Shown: positions 26,623-36,369, counted from the first letter of the stretch. The stretch is DNA of 64,000 bases from a bacterium (GCA_004172935.1 SDZD01000005.1:62001-126000), one strand, 5' to 3'. Program-made: numbers and translations. The notes: generated by a model not told the origin, from the sequence alone.

Positions 26623-27387
26623 ATGAGTCCGTCCCAGTTGCGCGCCTTGCTTCAACAGGTTTCTCAAGGAGAAAAGGGGGTTGAGGCTGCGTTTGAAGCG
26701 CTGTCACAGCTTCCAGTTGAAGAGAATTTAGAATTTGCCCGTCTCGATCATCATCGCTCGCTTCGCCAGGGTTTTCCCGAAGTGGTGTATGGTGAGGGAA
26801 AAACACCACAACAAATCGTCGCTATCGCGAAAAAATTAGAAGAACGCGGTGCCCCTGTGCTAGTGACGCGCGTTGCGGCCTCGGTGTGGGAGCAAATCGC
26901 CGAGGAACTTCCGAGCGCCCATTATCATGCGTTGGCGAGGCTTATTCACATCGACGGGCATCGCGACGAGTTGAGCGGCTCGGTGGGGGTTTTGTGCGCG
27001 GGGACGAGCGATTTGCCCGTCGCCGAAGAAGCGGCGCTGTGTTTGGAGGCGATGGGCGGGCGCGTTGAGCGCATGTCGGATATTGGTGTCGCGGGGTTGC
27101 ACCGGCTTTTGAATCGTCTGGCGGATATTCGTTCTCATTCGGCACTTATCGTTGTGGCGGGCATGGAAGGGGCTTTGCCTTCCGTGGTGGCGGGGTTAGT
27201 CTCGGTGCCAGTTATCGCTGTGCCTACCAGCGTTGGATATGGCGCTTCGTTCGGTGGTTTGGCGGCGTTGTTGGGAATGCTCAACTCGTGTTCCAATGGT
27301 GTGGCAGTGGTGAATATAGACAACGGATTCGGTGCGGCTTCGTTCGCTGCGTCGGTCTTGCGCTCGCAGGGCGCTTCTAAAATATGA
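26623..27387 (+). CDS. larB: LarB, nickel-pincer cofactor biosynthesis carboxylase/hydrolase
   Basis: Carboxylates and hydrolyses nicotinic acid adenine dinucleotide, giving the precursor of the nickel-pincer nucleotide used by lactate racemase LarA and relatives. The 254-residue protein has the N-terminal helical part with EVVYGEGKTPQQI (about 44-56), and the AIR-carboxylase (PurE)-like C-terminal domain with CAGTSDLPVAEEA and the glycine-rich ALPSVVAGLVSVPVIAVPTS. TTG 26614 is possible, but ATG 26623 is more likely. The stop overlaps the start of larC (ATGA). Confidence 0.92.
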   Translation: MSPSQLRALLQQVSQGEKGVEAAFEALSQLPVEENLEFARLDHHRSLRQGFPEVVYGEGKTPQQIVAIAKKLEERGAPVLVTRVAASVWEQIAEELPSAHYHALARLIHIDGHRDELSGSVGVLCAGTSDLPVAEEAALCLEAMGGRVERMSDIGVAGLHRLLNRLADIRSHSALIVVAGMEGALPSVVAGLVSVPVIAVPTSVGYGASFGGLAALLGMLNSCSNGVAVVNIDNGFGAASFAASVLRSQGASKI

Positions 27388-28841
27388 AAATCGCGTATTT
27401 CGATTGCTTCTCTGGCATCGCTGGTGACATGGCTCTCGCCGCTTTGCTGGATGCAGGCGCTCCCCTCGAAGAACTGAAGGCGGCTCTGGGTTCCTTGCCC
27501 ATCGAGGGCTGGGACATCGAAAGCGAAGCCGTTTTGCGGTCGGGCATTCATGCGCAGAGCGTTTCAATTTCGCTGCATGGGCAGACCGATGACGAAGAAT
27601 TGGAAGCGGTGACAGCGCATAAGGCGGCGCACGCCCAGCACCACCACGAACACGGAGATGATGACCACCATCATGGTGATGAGGGGCATGACCATAGTCA
27701 TAGCCACGATGACCATAATCACGATCATGCTCACGACGACCATCATGGACATAGCCATCCGCACGCTCACGACGGGCATTCGCATGACCACCCCCATGAC
27801 CACCCCCATGACCACCATCACGAGCATTCGCATGACCATCCCCATCATCATGGGCGCTCGATGCGAGAGATTCGTGAAATTATCGAAGCGAGCGAACTGA
27901 GCGAACGGGTGAAGCGCGATGCGCTCGCCATCTTCGAGAAAATCGCTGTCGCCGAAGCCTTTTTGCACCATTCGACTCCCGATGATGTGCATTTCCATGA
28001 GATCGGTGGCATCGACTCGCTTCTCGATATTGTGGGCGTGGCGTGGTGCCTGGAATGGCTTGGTATTGATGCCATTTATGCCTCGGCCTTGCCGATGTCG
28101 GGTGGGTTTGTTGACTGTGCGCATGGGCGGATGCCAGTTCCCGCGCCCGCTACCCTCGAAATGTTGAAAGGCGTGCCGTGGACGCCTACCGATGTGCGCG
28201 GCGAACTGGTGACGCCTACGGGGGCGGGCATTCTTGCGGCGCTATGCCAGGGATATGGGACGGCTCCGGCGATGACTCTGGAGTCGATTGGGTTGGGAGC
28301 GGGAAAGAAGCAACTGCCTGACCGACCGAATATTTTGCGTGTGTCTATTGGTGAATCGAGCGCGGAGAGCGCGATTGAAGGTTTGGAATGGAAAACGCTA
28401 TCGCAGTTCGAGGCGAATGTGGACGACCTCAATCCGCAGGTGTGGGAACTCGTGTTTGAGCGCTTATTTGAGGCAGGAGCGCTCGATGTATGGTTGGTGC
28501 CTATTCATATGAAGAAGGGGCGTCCGGCGTTACTATTGGGTGTTTTGTGTGAACAGTCCCAAGAAAATAACGTTCTCAAAACCATACTTCGGGAAACAAC
28601 GACACTGGGTGTACGTCGAAACCGCGTGGAACGGGCGGCCCTTTCGCGAGAGATGGTGAACGTCGAAACTATATTCGGTTCGATTCGAGTCAAAATCGCG
28701 CTCAACCCGGCGCTAAATCTGTGGCGCGCTCAACCCGAATGGGAAGACGTGAAAAGCGCCGCAAAGCGTGCGGGTGTTTCTGCGCGCGAAGTGCATGAGG
28801 TGGCTCTGCGGGCTGTGTCCGCATCCCAAACCGGGAATTAA
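27384..28841 (+). CDS. larC: LarC, nickel insertion protein, single-frame form
   Basis: Inserts nickel into the pincer nucleotide in a CTP-dependent step. The 485-residue protein starts MKIAYFDCFSGIAGDM (family signature) and has a roughly 70-residue histidine/aspartate-rich insert (about 76-150) that probably stores Ni2+. The conserved C-terminal part includes ANVDDLNPQVWE and HMKKGRPALLLGVLC. In Lactiplantibacillus the gene needs a programmed frameshift; here it is one uninterrupted frame. The start overlaps the larB stop (ATGA), so they are coupled. larE and larA are not in this window. Confidence 0.93.
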   Translation: MKIAYFDCFSGIAGDMALAALLDAGAPLEELKAALGSLPIEGWDIESEAVLRSGIHAQSVSISLHGQTDDEELEAVTAHKAAHAQHHHEHGDDDHHHGDEGHDHSHSHDDHNHDHAHDDHHGHSHPHAHDGHSHDHPHDHPHDHHHEHSHDHPHHHGRSMREIREIIEASELSERVKRDALAIFEKIAVAEAFLHHSTPDDVHFHEIGGIDSLLDIVGVAWCLEWLGIDAIYASALPMSGGFVDCAHGRMPVPAPATLEMLKGVPWTPTDVRGELVTPTGAGILAALCQGYGTAPAMTLESIGLGAGKKQLPDRPNILRVSIGESSAESAIEGLEWKTLSQFEANVDDLNPQVWELVFERLFEAGALDVWLVPIHMKKGRPALLLGVLCEQSQENNVLKTILRETTTLGVRRNRVERAALSREMVNVETIFGSIRVKIALNPALNLWRAQPEWEDVKSAAKRAGVSAREVHEVALRAVSASQTGN

Positions 28842-28870
28842 TTTTTTTTCGCATTACATTTTTGCTTTTC

Positions 28871-30250
28871 ATGAAACGTTTATTGCCTACATTGTTTCTG
28901 CTCGGTTTGCCAGTGGCCGCCAATGCGCAGACTCCCCCCACCGATACTGTTGACCTGGTTTCCAAAGCTAACGGTGGACGCATCATTTCGACGACATCCA
29001 CGCTCGATAACGATCCGGCTTATTCCGCCGATAATCTCATTGACGGTCAGGTTTTCTCGACGGGAAACACTAAGTCGCGTGGCTGGGCTTCGAATAAATT
29101 CGATCCCATTACCCGCGATTCAGTGACACTCGGTTTTGCCGACAACCGCCAGTACACCATTGGGCGCTTGGTGTTGAACCCCGCGACCGATTTGCCCCCC
29201 GAACGCTGGGCCAAAGATGTGGAAGTGCAGGTTTCGACCGCGAGCGCCGATGGCCCCTATGACACGGTGGCACAACTGACCCTGAAGCAGAGCGCGACAC
29301 CACAAGAGTTCTCGATTTTGGCGACGCCCGCGCGTTTCGTGCGCTTAGTGTTCCGCTCTAACTATGGCTCAGATCGCGCCGTGGCTTTGGGCGAAGTCGA
29401 GATTTATGAGGCGATTGATACCAGCGACCCAATGGGCGGCTTGATTTCGCGTTTGGAAGGCGCTATCAATGATTTGAAGCGCTATCGCGATGTGCAAACA
29501 CAGGGCGGCAATGGCGGCGGACAGAAAGCCGACGTTTCGCTCGAAGGTGGCCTCGCCCCCGCGACACTGCAAATGGTGCAGTTGCTTGGAACAGGCGACG
29601 CTCAGGTGCCCATTGGAAACAGCAACCTCGTCGCCACCAAAAATGGTGGGAAAGTGATGGCCTATTCGTCCATCTTCGATAAAGACGCACAGTTCGGCCC
29701 TGACAAATTGATTGATGGATCGAACTTCTCGTTGGCCGATAACAAAGGCTCGTTCGGGTGGGCTTCGCAGGGATTTGCGCCGGGACGCGAGTATGTGACG
29801 CTTGGCTTCGCGCAAGATCGCACCCGTCTCATCGGGAAAATCGTGTTGAATCCGACCTCGAACCAATCGGATTTGCGCTGGGCGCGCCGCGTGCAAATTC
29901 AAGCGACGACGGGGAGCTTTAAGGATGGCCCGTGGAAAGAAGTGGCGGTTGTCAACTTGAAGGGGCAGAACCCCGTAGAGCGCGGCATCAACCAGGAGTT
30001 TCTGGTTCGTCCGGTCGAAGCTAAATACCTGCGCTTCATCTTCCTGGCGAATGGCCCTGGCATTATTTTGCCGGATGCCGACCCGAACGTGAACTCGGAC
30101 CGCGCCGTTTCGCTGGGCGAAATCGAGGTCTACGAGGCCGCGACCAGCAACGATCAACTCGGTGCCTTGATTAGCAAATTCACCTCGGTTCTCACCGATT
30201 TGCGCACTTTGCGCCGCCGCGCATTGGACGCTCCCGCCGATACCAACTGA
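28871..30250 (+). CDS. secreted protein with two tandem discoidin (F5/8 C)-like domains
   Basis: The 459-residue exported protein has a signal peptide (MKRLLPTLFLLGLPVAANAQ). Two homologous beta-sandwich units follow, at about 30-190 and 245-440. Each has the pattern NLIDG/KLIDG, WAS..F.P, VTLGF, R..GK/R.VLNP and a closing ALGEVEIYEA / SLGEIEVYEA, as in F5/8 type C carbohydrate- or lipid-binding domains. Each is followed by a short heptad-like helix (ISRLEGAINDLKR, ISKFTSVLTDLRT). It is probably a surface or periplasmic glycan-binding protein; ligand unknown. ATG 28871 is used rather than an upstream in-frame TTG. Confidence 0.75.
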   Translation: MKRLLPTLFLLGLPVAANAQTPPTDTVDLVSKANGGRIISTTSTLDNDPAYSADNLIDGQVFSTGNTKSRGWASNKFDPITRDSVTLGFADNRQYTIGRLVLNPATDLPPERWAKDVEVQVSTASADGPYDTVAQLTLKQSATPQEFSILATPARFVRLVFRSNYGSDRAVALGEVEIYEAIDTSDPMGGLISRLEGAINDLKRYRDVQTQGGNGGGQKADVSLEGGLAPATLQMVQLLGTGDAQVPIGNSNLVATKNGGKVMAYSSIFDKDAQFGPDKLIDGSNFSLADNKGSFGWASQGFAPGREYVTLGFAQDRTRLIGKIVLNPTSNQSDLRWARRVQIQATTGSFKDGPWKEVAVVNLKGQNPVERGINQEFLVRPVEAKYLRFIFLANGPGIILPDADPNVNSDRAVSLGEIEVYEAATSNDQLGALISKFTSVLTDLRTLRRRALDAPADTN

Positions 30251-30264
30251 GCGAGTCGCGCTGG

Positions 30265-30303
30265 CAAAGGCCCGTTCCCATTGGGAGCGGGCCTTTGTTT
30301 TTT
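30265..30303 (+). terminator. intrinsic terminator of the discoidin-like gene
   Basis: CAAAGGCCCGTTCCC / GGAGCGGGCCTTTG with loop near ATTG is followed by a long T tract. It fits termination 14 nt after the stop codon. Confidence 0.9.
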
Positions 30304-30546
30304 TCGCTCGTTGCCTTCAATCGAAGCTTTGAGGGCGTTGTTGTGTGAATGGTTGCTTTGTAATCGTATGAGACAAAGGCGCAAACTCTCAGAGGAAAAC
30401 ACGATAGAAACGAGAACTAAGCGTCGGAATTATCGTTGTTAGTTTTGATTTGAGAATGGGAGCGCAAAAAATTTCGCTGTGAGCGTATAGAGAGTGCGAT
30501 ACGCACATAACGCGGCTTTCCTCCAGCGGATGTGTGATTGAGAATT

Positions 30547-32985
30547 ATGCGTTGCTTGAACTGTCAGACGGATAACATTGCGCTATCGGCCCACACGTGC
30601 CCCTCCTGTGGGATGAATCTGCACACCATCTGGGGCAATGCATTGCCGATGGGCACCCTGATTAACGGGGGCAAGTACCGCATCGACTGGTTGCTGGGGC
30701 GGGGGGGCTTCGGTATCACCTATCGGGCGACACACACGCTCCTGGGCCGAGTTGTGGCTATCAAGGAGTTCTTTCCGCGCGACTTCGTGCATCGAAATGT
30801 TGGAGAAGCGGCTGTGAGCGTTATGCCCGTTTCACAGAACGATTATCAACGTGGACTCGACCGATTTTTGCGCGAAGGGCAGGTCTTATCGCAAATCAAA
30901 GAAGACCATGTGGTGCGGGTGGAAGACTTCTTTGAGGACAACGGCACGGCTTACCTTGTGATGGAGTTGCTGGAAGGCAACAGTCTGCGCACCGAACTGA
31001 GAAATGCCGGGGGGAGATTGCCGCAAGCGCGTATTCTCGACATCATTGAAGATCTTGTGCAAGCGCTGACGGTCACTCATGCCCAGAAGGTGTGGCACTG
31101 CGATATTAAGCCGGATAACATCCAGATTTTGCCCTCTGGGCGTGCGGTGTTGATTGATTTTGGTGCCGCTCACCAGGGGTTAGCGAGTCAAAGCACGCGC
31201 GCTTTTACCCGCGACTATGCGGCGCCCGAACTGGAAACCGGAAAGGCAGTCGATGGGCGTACGGATTTGTTCGAGTTGGGAATGATGATTCATGAGATGG
31301 TCACAGGTCGTCGCCCCCCGATGGCCGTTGACCGCATGATGAAGGACACGTGGAACTCGTCGCATCTGCGAAATCCCTGGAAAGGCTGGTTGCCGCCGCT
31401 GTTGCAAATGCGCCCAGAGCAGCGGCCCGATAGCGTGGGGGCGTGGTGGAAAAAGCGCCCTAAATCGGTGCCCAGTCAACTACCTGTTAGCCCTTCGGTT
31501 CCCGTCAACACGGCGCCGTCCATGAGTCCCGCGATAAGCCCGGCTGTGCCGACAACCCCCAGTCCTGCGTGGGGTAGTCTTCCGCAGACGGCTATTAGCC
31601 CGCCGCCACCGCTGCGCCCGGCTCCTCGGATAACTCCTGGCGGTGGTAGCCCTGCTATCAACACGTCGCCATCTCCCAGACGTTCGAATCGTCCTTTCAC
31701 AGTGAGATATCGTAAGCCACTCATCGCGCTTGGCGGGTTGGGCTTATTGATGATGATGTGGTTGGGGATTCAGTCGGCGCAGAGGCCGACTTACAGCTAC
31801 TATCCGAACAATTATGATTCTTCTCCGACGGCTGCGCCTGTTGGCCCTGAACAGGCGACTAAGCGTTTGGAGAGAGTGATTCGGGAAGGGCAGAATGAGG
31901 CCGCTTTTCGGTTGTATGTTGGGAAAGGGGCGAGCCTGAATAAAGCTGATTACAGGGACGGTCAGGGCAACGCTCTTACGCCCCTGCTTTTTGCCATCAA
32001 AAAATATGGCGATTCGGGAATCATTAGAACGCTGGCCGATAAAGGCGCTCGCATCAACACGAAAAATGGGGCGGGCGAGACCCCACTTCATTATGCCGCT
32101 CGGTTGGGCCGAGTTGAAGCGGGGCAGGCATTGATGGAGGCAGGGGCGCAGATCAACGCGAAAGATGAGAATGGTTGGACGCCTCTGCATGTGAGCGCCA
32201 AATATGGTCAGCAATCAATGGCCGACTTGCTGCTTTCCAACAGGGCCAACGTCAATGCCAAGAGCAACTATGGGGGCACGCCGCTCCATGTCGCGTCTTT
32301 TTACGGGCAGACCGATGTGGCCGAACTACTGATTTCGAAAGGTGCTGATGTCAGTGCCAAAGATAGCGATGGTGGCACACCGCTGCATATCGCAGCGCAT
32401 TATGGAAAAGAGCCCATCGCGGTATTATTGCTGAAGAAACAAGCCAAGATTAACGAGCAGAGGGACAGTGGTGACACCCCGCTCCATGTGGCGATTCGAG
32501 AGGGTAAATTCGATATTGTTCGTCTGCTTCTCAGTGAAGGAGCGGATGTTAACATTCGCAATAAAGAGGGCGAAACCGCGTTATTTGACATCGTTCGTAC
32601 CGGGCAACGCGGGCTGACGGAACAGATAATAGATCGAAGATCCGATGTTAACCTGACGAACGAGAATGGGGAAACGCCTTTGCATATCGCGGCGCGGCGC
32701 GATAATGTCGGCGTTGCGACTGTGCTTCTCGATAAAGGTGCTAATGTGAACGCTGCTTCCAATAGTGGTGAGACACCTTTGCATGTGGCCGCTGAGACAG
32801 GCCAAGTTGAGATGGCTCAGCTACTATTGAGCCGTCGGGCTGACGTGAACCTTGTGGATAAGAGCGGGCAAACCGCCCAGCAGAAAGCCAAGGGGCGCAC
32901 GATGTTTAATCTCCTGACGCCCTCGGCAGAGACTCCTGAGGAAACTCCGACAGAGGAACCATCGGGGATTTTTCCAGGGTTTTAA
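30547..32985 (+). CDS. zinc-ribbon/Ser-Thr kinase/TM/ankyrin-repeat protein
   Basis: The 812-residue protein has an N-terminal zinc ribbon (CLNC at 3-6 and CPSC at 18-21), then a kinase domain (about 38-300). The glycine loop is GRGGFGIT, the ATP lysine is in VVAIKEFFP (K73), the catalytic loop reads WHCDIKPDN (D186, with Cys in place of the Arg of HRD) and DFG is at 204-206. A Pro/Ser-rich linker leads to a TM helix (LIALGGLGLLMMMWLGIQ, about 391-409), and about 10 ankyrin repeats (about 435-790; G-x-TPLHxAA) would lie outside the membrane. This is an unusual receptor-like layout. It is transcribed towards the Clp gene, with only 41 bp between them. Confidence 0.92.
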   Translation: MRCLNCQTDNIALSAHTCPSCGMNLHTIWGNALPMGTLINGGKYRIDWLLGRGGFGITYRATHTLLGRVVAIKEFFPRDFVHRNVGEAAVSVMPVSQNDYQRGLDRFLREGQVLSQIKEDHVVRVEDFFEDNGTAYLVMELLEGNSLRTELRNAGGRLPQARILDIIEDLVQALTVTHAQKVWHCDIKPDNIQILPSGRAVLIDFGAAHQGLASQSTRAFTRDYAAPELETGKAVDGRTDLFELGMMIHEMVTGRRPPMAVDRMMKDTWNSSHLRNPWKGWLPPLLQMRPEQRPDSVGAWWKKRPKSVPSQLPVSPSVPVNTAPSMSPAISPAVPTTPSPAWGSLPQTAISPPPPLRPAPRITPGGGSPAINTSPSPRRSNRPFTVRYRKPLIALGGLGLLMMMWLGIQSAQRPTYSYYPNNYDSSPTAAPVGPEQATKRLERVIREGQNEAAFRLYVGKGASLNKADYRDGQGNALTPLLFAIKKYGDSGIIRTLADKGARINTKNGAGETPLHYAARLGRVEAGQALMEAGAQINAKDENGWTPLHVSAKYGQQSMADLLLSNRANVNAKSNYGGTPLHVASFYGQTDVAELLISKGADVSAKDSDGGTPLHIAAHYGKEPIAVLLLKKQAKINEQRDSGDTPLHVAIREGKFDIVRLLLSEGADVNIRNKEGETALFDIVRTGQRGLTEQIIDRRSDVNLTNENGETPLHIAARRDNVGVATVLLDKGANVNAASNSGETPLHVAAETGQVEMAQLLLSRRADVNLVDKSGQTAQQKAKGRTMFNLLTPSAETPEETPTEEPSGIFPGF

Positions 32986-33026
32986 CTGATGTTGAGAGGG
33001 AACTCTATTCCGGCGAAAGTCGAAAT

Positions 33027-35348
33027 TTAGATGATTTCAAATGCCATTCTCTCGTTGGCGGCGTGAGCTTGGAGTGAAGTGTTGGGTGGGCATTGGCCTT
33101 CCAGAATGAGGCGGCTGAGGGGTTCGACTAGCAAATTTTCGATGGTGCGTTCCATGGCCCGCGCGCCAAACGTTTCGTTATAGCCCTGTTTCATCAGTAG
33201 ATCGTAGGCGCTCTCGCCAAGTGTTAGGGTGAGAGCGCGCTCTGCAAGAGGGTTTTGCAGTCGCGCGATGATTTTGTCGATGATTCCTCGGATAGCTTGT
33301 TGGTCGAGCGGTTGGAAAAAGACGATGTTTCCGATGCGATTGAGCAGTTCGGGGGGCATCTTCTGGCTTAATTTCTTCTCGATGCGTTCGCGCAATAGGG
33401 TTGTGTTGGCTTTGGTTTCGCGTTGGATGAATCCGAGGTTCTCGCCAGTTGCGGGCACGCCGAGATTGCTGGTCATGATGATGATGGACTCCGAGAAAGA
33501 GGCGAGTCGGCCCAAACCATCGGTGAGACGGCCTTCATCGAAGACCGGCAGGAAGAGGCGACGGTAAATTTCGGGATGGGCCTTTTCGATTTCGTCCAGC
33601 AGAACGATTGAATGGGGTTGGGTGCGGATGGCGTTGGTGAGTTGACCGCCCGCTTCGTGGCCGATGTAACCGGGAGGCGCGCCAATGAGACGCGCCACGC
33701 TGTGTTCTTCGCCATATTCGCTCATATCGAAGCGGATGAGGCGGTCTTCGCGGCCAAAAAGAGTGTGTGCTAGAGCTTTAGCTAACTCCGTCTTGCCCGT
33801 TCCGGTGGGGCCAACGAAGAGAAAGACGCCCTGTGGGCGTCCGCTTTTGCTCAATCCGGCGCGCGCGATGCGAATGGTTTTGCATACCTCGGCAATGGCT
33901 TCGTCCTGTCCTTTGACCTGACCCGCCAGGGTACTTTCGAGGTTGAGTAACTGTGTGGCCTGTGACTCGGTGACGAGGGCGGCGGGCACATCATAAATGG
34001 CGGCGGCGCTTTCGGTGACATCGGCGCGGGTGAGGGCTGTTGGGCGGCTTTCCGACGAGAAACTTTTGAGTCGTGCCTGGGCGCAGGCTTCGTCAATGAG
34101 CTGCACGGCTTTGCGGGGGAGGCGCTGCGAGGGATTGTAGAGAATGGCGAGATCGACGGAGGCGAGTAAGGCTTCGTCTTCGATAGGGAAGCCGTGATGC
34201 TCCTGTAGTTGGGCGCGGCGTCCGCGCAGAATTTCGATGGCCTCTTCGCGCGAAGGTTCGCTGAGTCGGATGGATTGGAAGCGTTGTTGTAGGGCGGCAT
34301 CGGCTTCGATGGTGCGCCGATATTCGGCGTCGGTTGTCGCTCCGATGCAACAAATTTCGCCGCGTGCCAGTGCGGGTTTGAGGATATTGGCGGCGTCGAG
34401 TGTGCTGCTTCCCGTTCCCATGAGGGTGTGAATTTCGTCGATGAAAAGGACGATTTCGGGCTGTGAGGCTTCGGAGATGACTTTTTGCAGACGTGCCTCA
34501 AAATCGCCTCGGTGGCTGGTACCCGCGATAAGGGAGGCCATCGAAATTTCGATGAAGCGTTTATTGCGGAAGGCGGGCGGTGCCTGTGGCCCGCACATGC
34601 GGCCCGCCAAGCCTTCGACCAGACTGGTTTTTCCGACTCCCGGTTCTCCCAACAAAATGGCGTTACGGGTGCCGTGCTGCAACAGAATTTGCGCCAGACG
34701 GCGCAATTCTTCGGGGCGTCCCACCGTTGGAGCCAATTGCCCGCTTTGGGCTAGAGCTGTCAGGTCGCGGCCATACTTTTCGAGTGTGGGGGTAAGAGTG
34801 GACGCGGGATGTGCTGGTACTGGTTTGGATGTGCGAGGTTTCGCAGTCACCAATTCGCGTTGCCCCGCGACTTGCGTGGCGCGGTGCAAATCCATCGGAT
34901 CGACCTGGCACTCGTGTAGCAGAGGGTGCCAGGTGTTCTGACCGCACAGCGCTCCCAACAAATGCACCGGGCGCACTATATCTAAGTCGTGTGCGATGCA
35001 GAATTTTTCGGCTGTCTCGAAGACTTGCAGGGCTGCGGGACTGCGGTGGATGATTTTCTGAGCGGGGGCAGCAACACGACCCAGTTCCGCGCGCAAGCGG
35101 CGCCGGAAGCGGCGCGCGTCTAGCTTTACTGTGGCAAAGAGTTGAACGACCTCGGCGACTTCGAGCTTTAATGCGGGCACGCGGAGCGCCGATTTATCGG
35201 CTGTTGCCATATCGTCCAACGGCAAGTCGCCGACTTTCGCCAATGCCACGAACAGTTGCCCCGGTTCGACCAGTGCGGAGCCACCATGAGTTGCCTCCAT
35301 CGCGGCCAGATTCCACACCAGCATTACACCATCCGAATACTTAGGCAT
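33027..35348 (-). CDS. ClpA/ClpC-type AAA+ unfoldase with a candidate ClpP-docking loop
   Basis: The 773-residue two-ring unfoldase has an N-domain to about 160, then NBD1 with Walker A GEPGVGKT (234-241) and Walker B LFIDEI. NBD2 has GPTGTGKT (513-520) and VLLDEIEKAHPE. The region between the rings is short, so the coiled M domain of ClpC/ClpB is absent, as in ClpA. LGF at 638-640 aligns with the IGL/VGF loops by which ClpA/ClpC grip ClpP, suggesting that it feeds a protease. ATG 35348 overlaps the end of the PP2C gene by 8 bases. Its likely substrates are phospho-marked proteins of this locus (inference). No clpP is present here. Confidence 0.9.
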   Translation of the reverse strand: MPKYSDGVMLVWNLAAMEATHGGSALVEPGQLFVALAKVGDLPLDDMATADKSALRVPALKLEVAEVVQLFATVKLDARRFRRRLRAELGRVAAPAQKIIHRSPAALQVFETAEKFCIAHDLDIVRPVHLLGALCGQNTWHPLLHECQVDPMDLHRATQVAGQRELVTAKPRTSKPVPAHPASTLTPTLEKYGRDLTALAQSGQLAPTVGRPEELRRLAQILLQHGTRNAILLGEPGVGKTSLVEGLAGRMCGPQAPPAFRNKRFIEISMASLIAGTSHRGDFEARLQKVISEASQPEIVLFIDEIHTLMGTGSSTLDAANILKPALARGEICCIGATTDAEYRRTIEADAALQQRFQSIRLSEPSREEAIEILRGRRAQLQEHHGFPIEDEALLASVDLAILYNPSQRLPRKAVQLIDEACAQARLKSFSSESRPTALTRADVTESAAAIYDVPAALVTESQATQLLNLESTLAGQVKGQDEAIAEVCKTIRIARAGLSKSGRPQGVFLFVGPTGTGKTELAKALAHTLFGREDRLIRFDMSEYGEEHSVARLIGAPPGYIGHEAGGQLTNAIRTQPHSIVLLDEIEKAHPEIYRRLFLPVFDEGRLTDGLGRLASFSESIIIMTSNLGVPATGENLGFIQRETKANTTLLRERIEKKLSQKMPPELLNRIGNIVFFQPLDQQAIRGIIDKIIARLQNPLAERALTLTLGESAYDLLMKQGYNETFGARAMERTIENLLVEPLSRLILEGQCPPNTSLQAHAANERMAFEII

Positions 35349-36201
35349 TAACGTTAGTACGCAGTATCACTGTGTCATCGCCTGTGTCGGCAGAGGGCGA
35401 GGACAGTTGGGGGCGAAAAACAATCGCGGTAATGTTGTCTTTGCCGCCCGCTTCGTTGGCCGCTTGAATGAGGGCTTTCACTGCTTCGGGTGGCGCCTGA
35501 TACAGCTGCAGTAGATGGGTTATCTCTTCGTCGGCGAGCATATCCCACAGGCCATCGGAACAAAGCAGAACACAGTCGCCGTGTTGTAAATCGAGGCGAA
35601 GCGTATCGGGCATAATCTGTTCTTCGATGCCCAGACACATGGTGAGGCGGTTACGAAGCACATGAGTACGAATTTCTTCGCGTTTGATTTGATTTTGCTC
35701 GGCCAGCCCTGCCGCCACCGAATGGTCGCGGGAAATTTGGTGTAAGCGACCTTCGCGCAGCACATAGGCGCGGCTGTCGCCGACGTTAGCGGTGTACAGG
35801 GTATCGTCCTGCAATGAGGCCACTACGACTGTGCTGCCCATGCCTCGCCATTGGAAGTTGCTTTCGCTTTGGCGAATGACTTCGTTGTTGGCGGTTTGCA
35901 GCACATCGGCCAGTGCTTTGTGGGGTGAAGGGGCGCTCAGAACATCGGGGGTAAGCACATTCGAGAGCGTGGCGAGCACGATGCGGCTGGCCTCTTCGCC
36001 CGCCGCGTGCCCGCCCATGCCGTCGGCGACGATGAACAAACCACGCGCCTCATCGCATAGGAAGCGGTCTTCGTTGTTGGTGCGTACCTGACCGGTATGG
36101 GTGTCGCCATAAAACCAGTCGTCGCCTTCGTAGGGGCCAATGGGCGCAGCCTCAGAATCAGGAATATCCTGCAAGACACGTGTGGAGTGTGGGTCTTTCA
36201 T
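35341..36201 (-). CDS. PP2C-type Ser/Thr protein phosphatase
   Basis: The 286-residue protein has the full bacterial PP2C set: VRTNNEDRF (motif 1), FIVADGMGGHAAGEEAS (motif 2), GDSRAYVLR, LCSDGLWDML and GGKDNITAIVF (metal-binding Asp residues retained). It is like PstP but without the TM helix, so cytosolic. I chose ATG 36201 (MKDPHST) because GGGAGGAA lies 6 nt upstream. This leaves a 168-bp gap to the upstream kinase gene. It would reverse phosphorylation by the kinases of the operon, and its stop codon overlaps the Clp start. Confidence 0.92.
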   Translation of the reverse strand: MKDPHSTRVLQDIPDSEAAPIGPYEGDDWFYGDTHTGQVRTNNEDRFLCDEARGLFIVADGMGGHAAGEEASRIVLATLSNVLTPDVLSAPSPHKALADVLQTANNEVIRQSESNFQWRGMGSTVVVASLQDDTLYTANVGDSRAYVLREGRLHQISRDHSVAAGLAEQNQIKREEIRTHVLRNRLTMCLGIEEQIMPDTLRLDLQHGDCVLLCSDGLWDMLADEEITHLLQLYQAPPEAVKALIQAANEAGGKDNITAIVFRPQLSSPSADTGDDTVILRTNVNA

Positions 36202-36369
36202 CGAGTTCCTCCCAGAACAGTGGGGCCACGTCCTGTCGAGCGGCGCTGTGTGTAGGGGCCATGCGGTGTGCGTGGGGACAACATTGGGTTCGTCATTGGT
36301 TCTTTCCCTTTTCAACTCATACGCTCGTTCGGCTAATTTTTGCGGCCTCAGAGCGCACTTCACAGGTCT

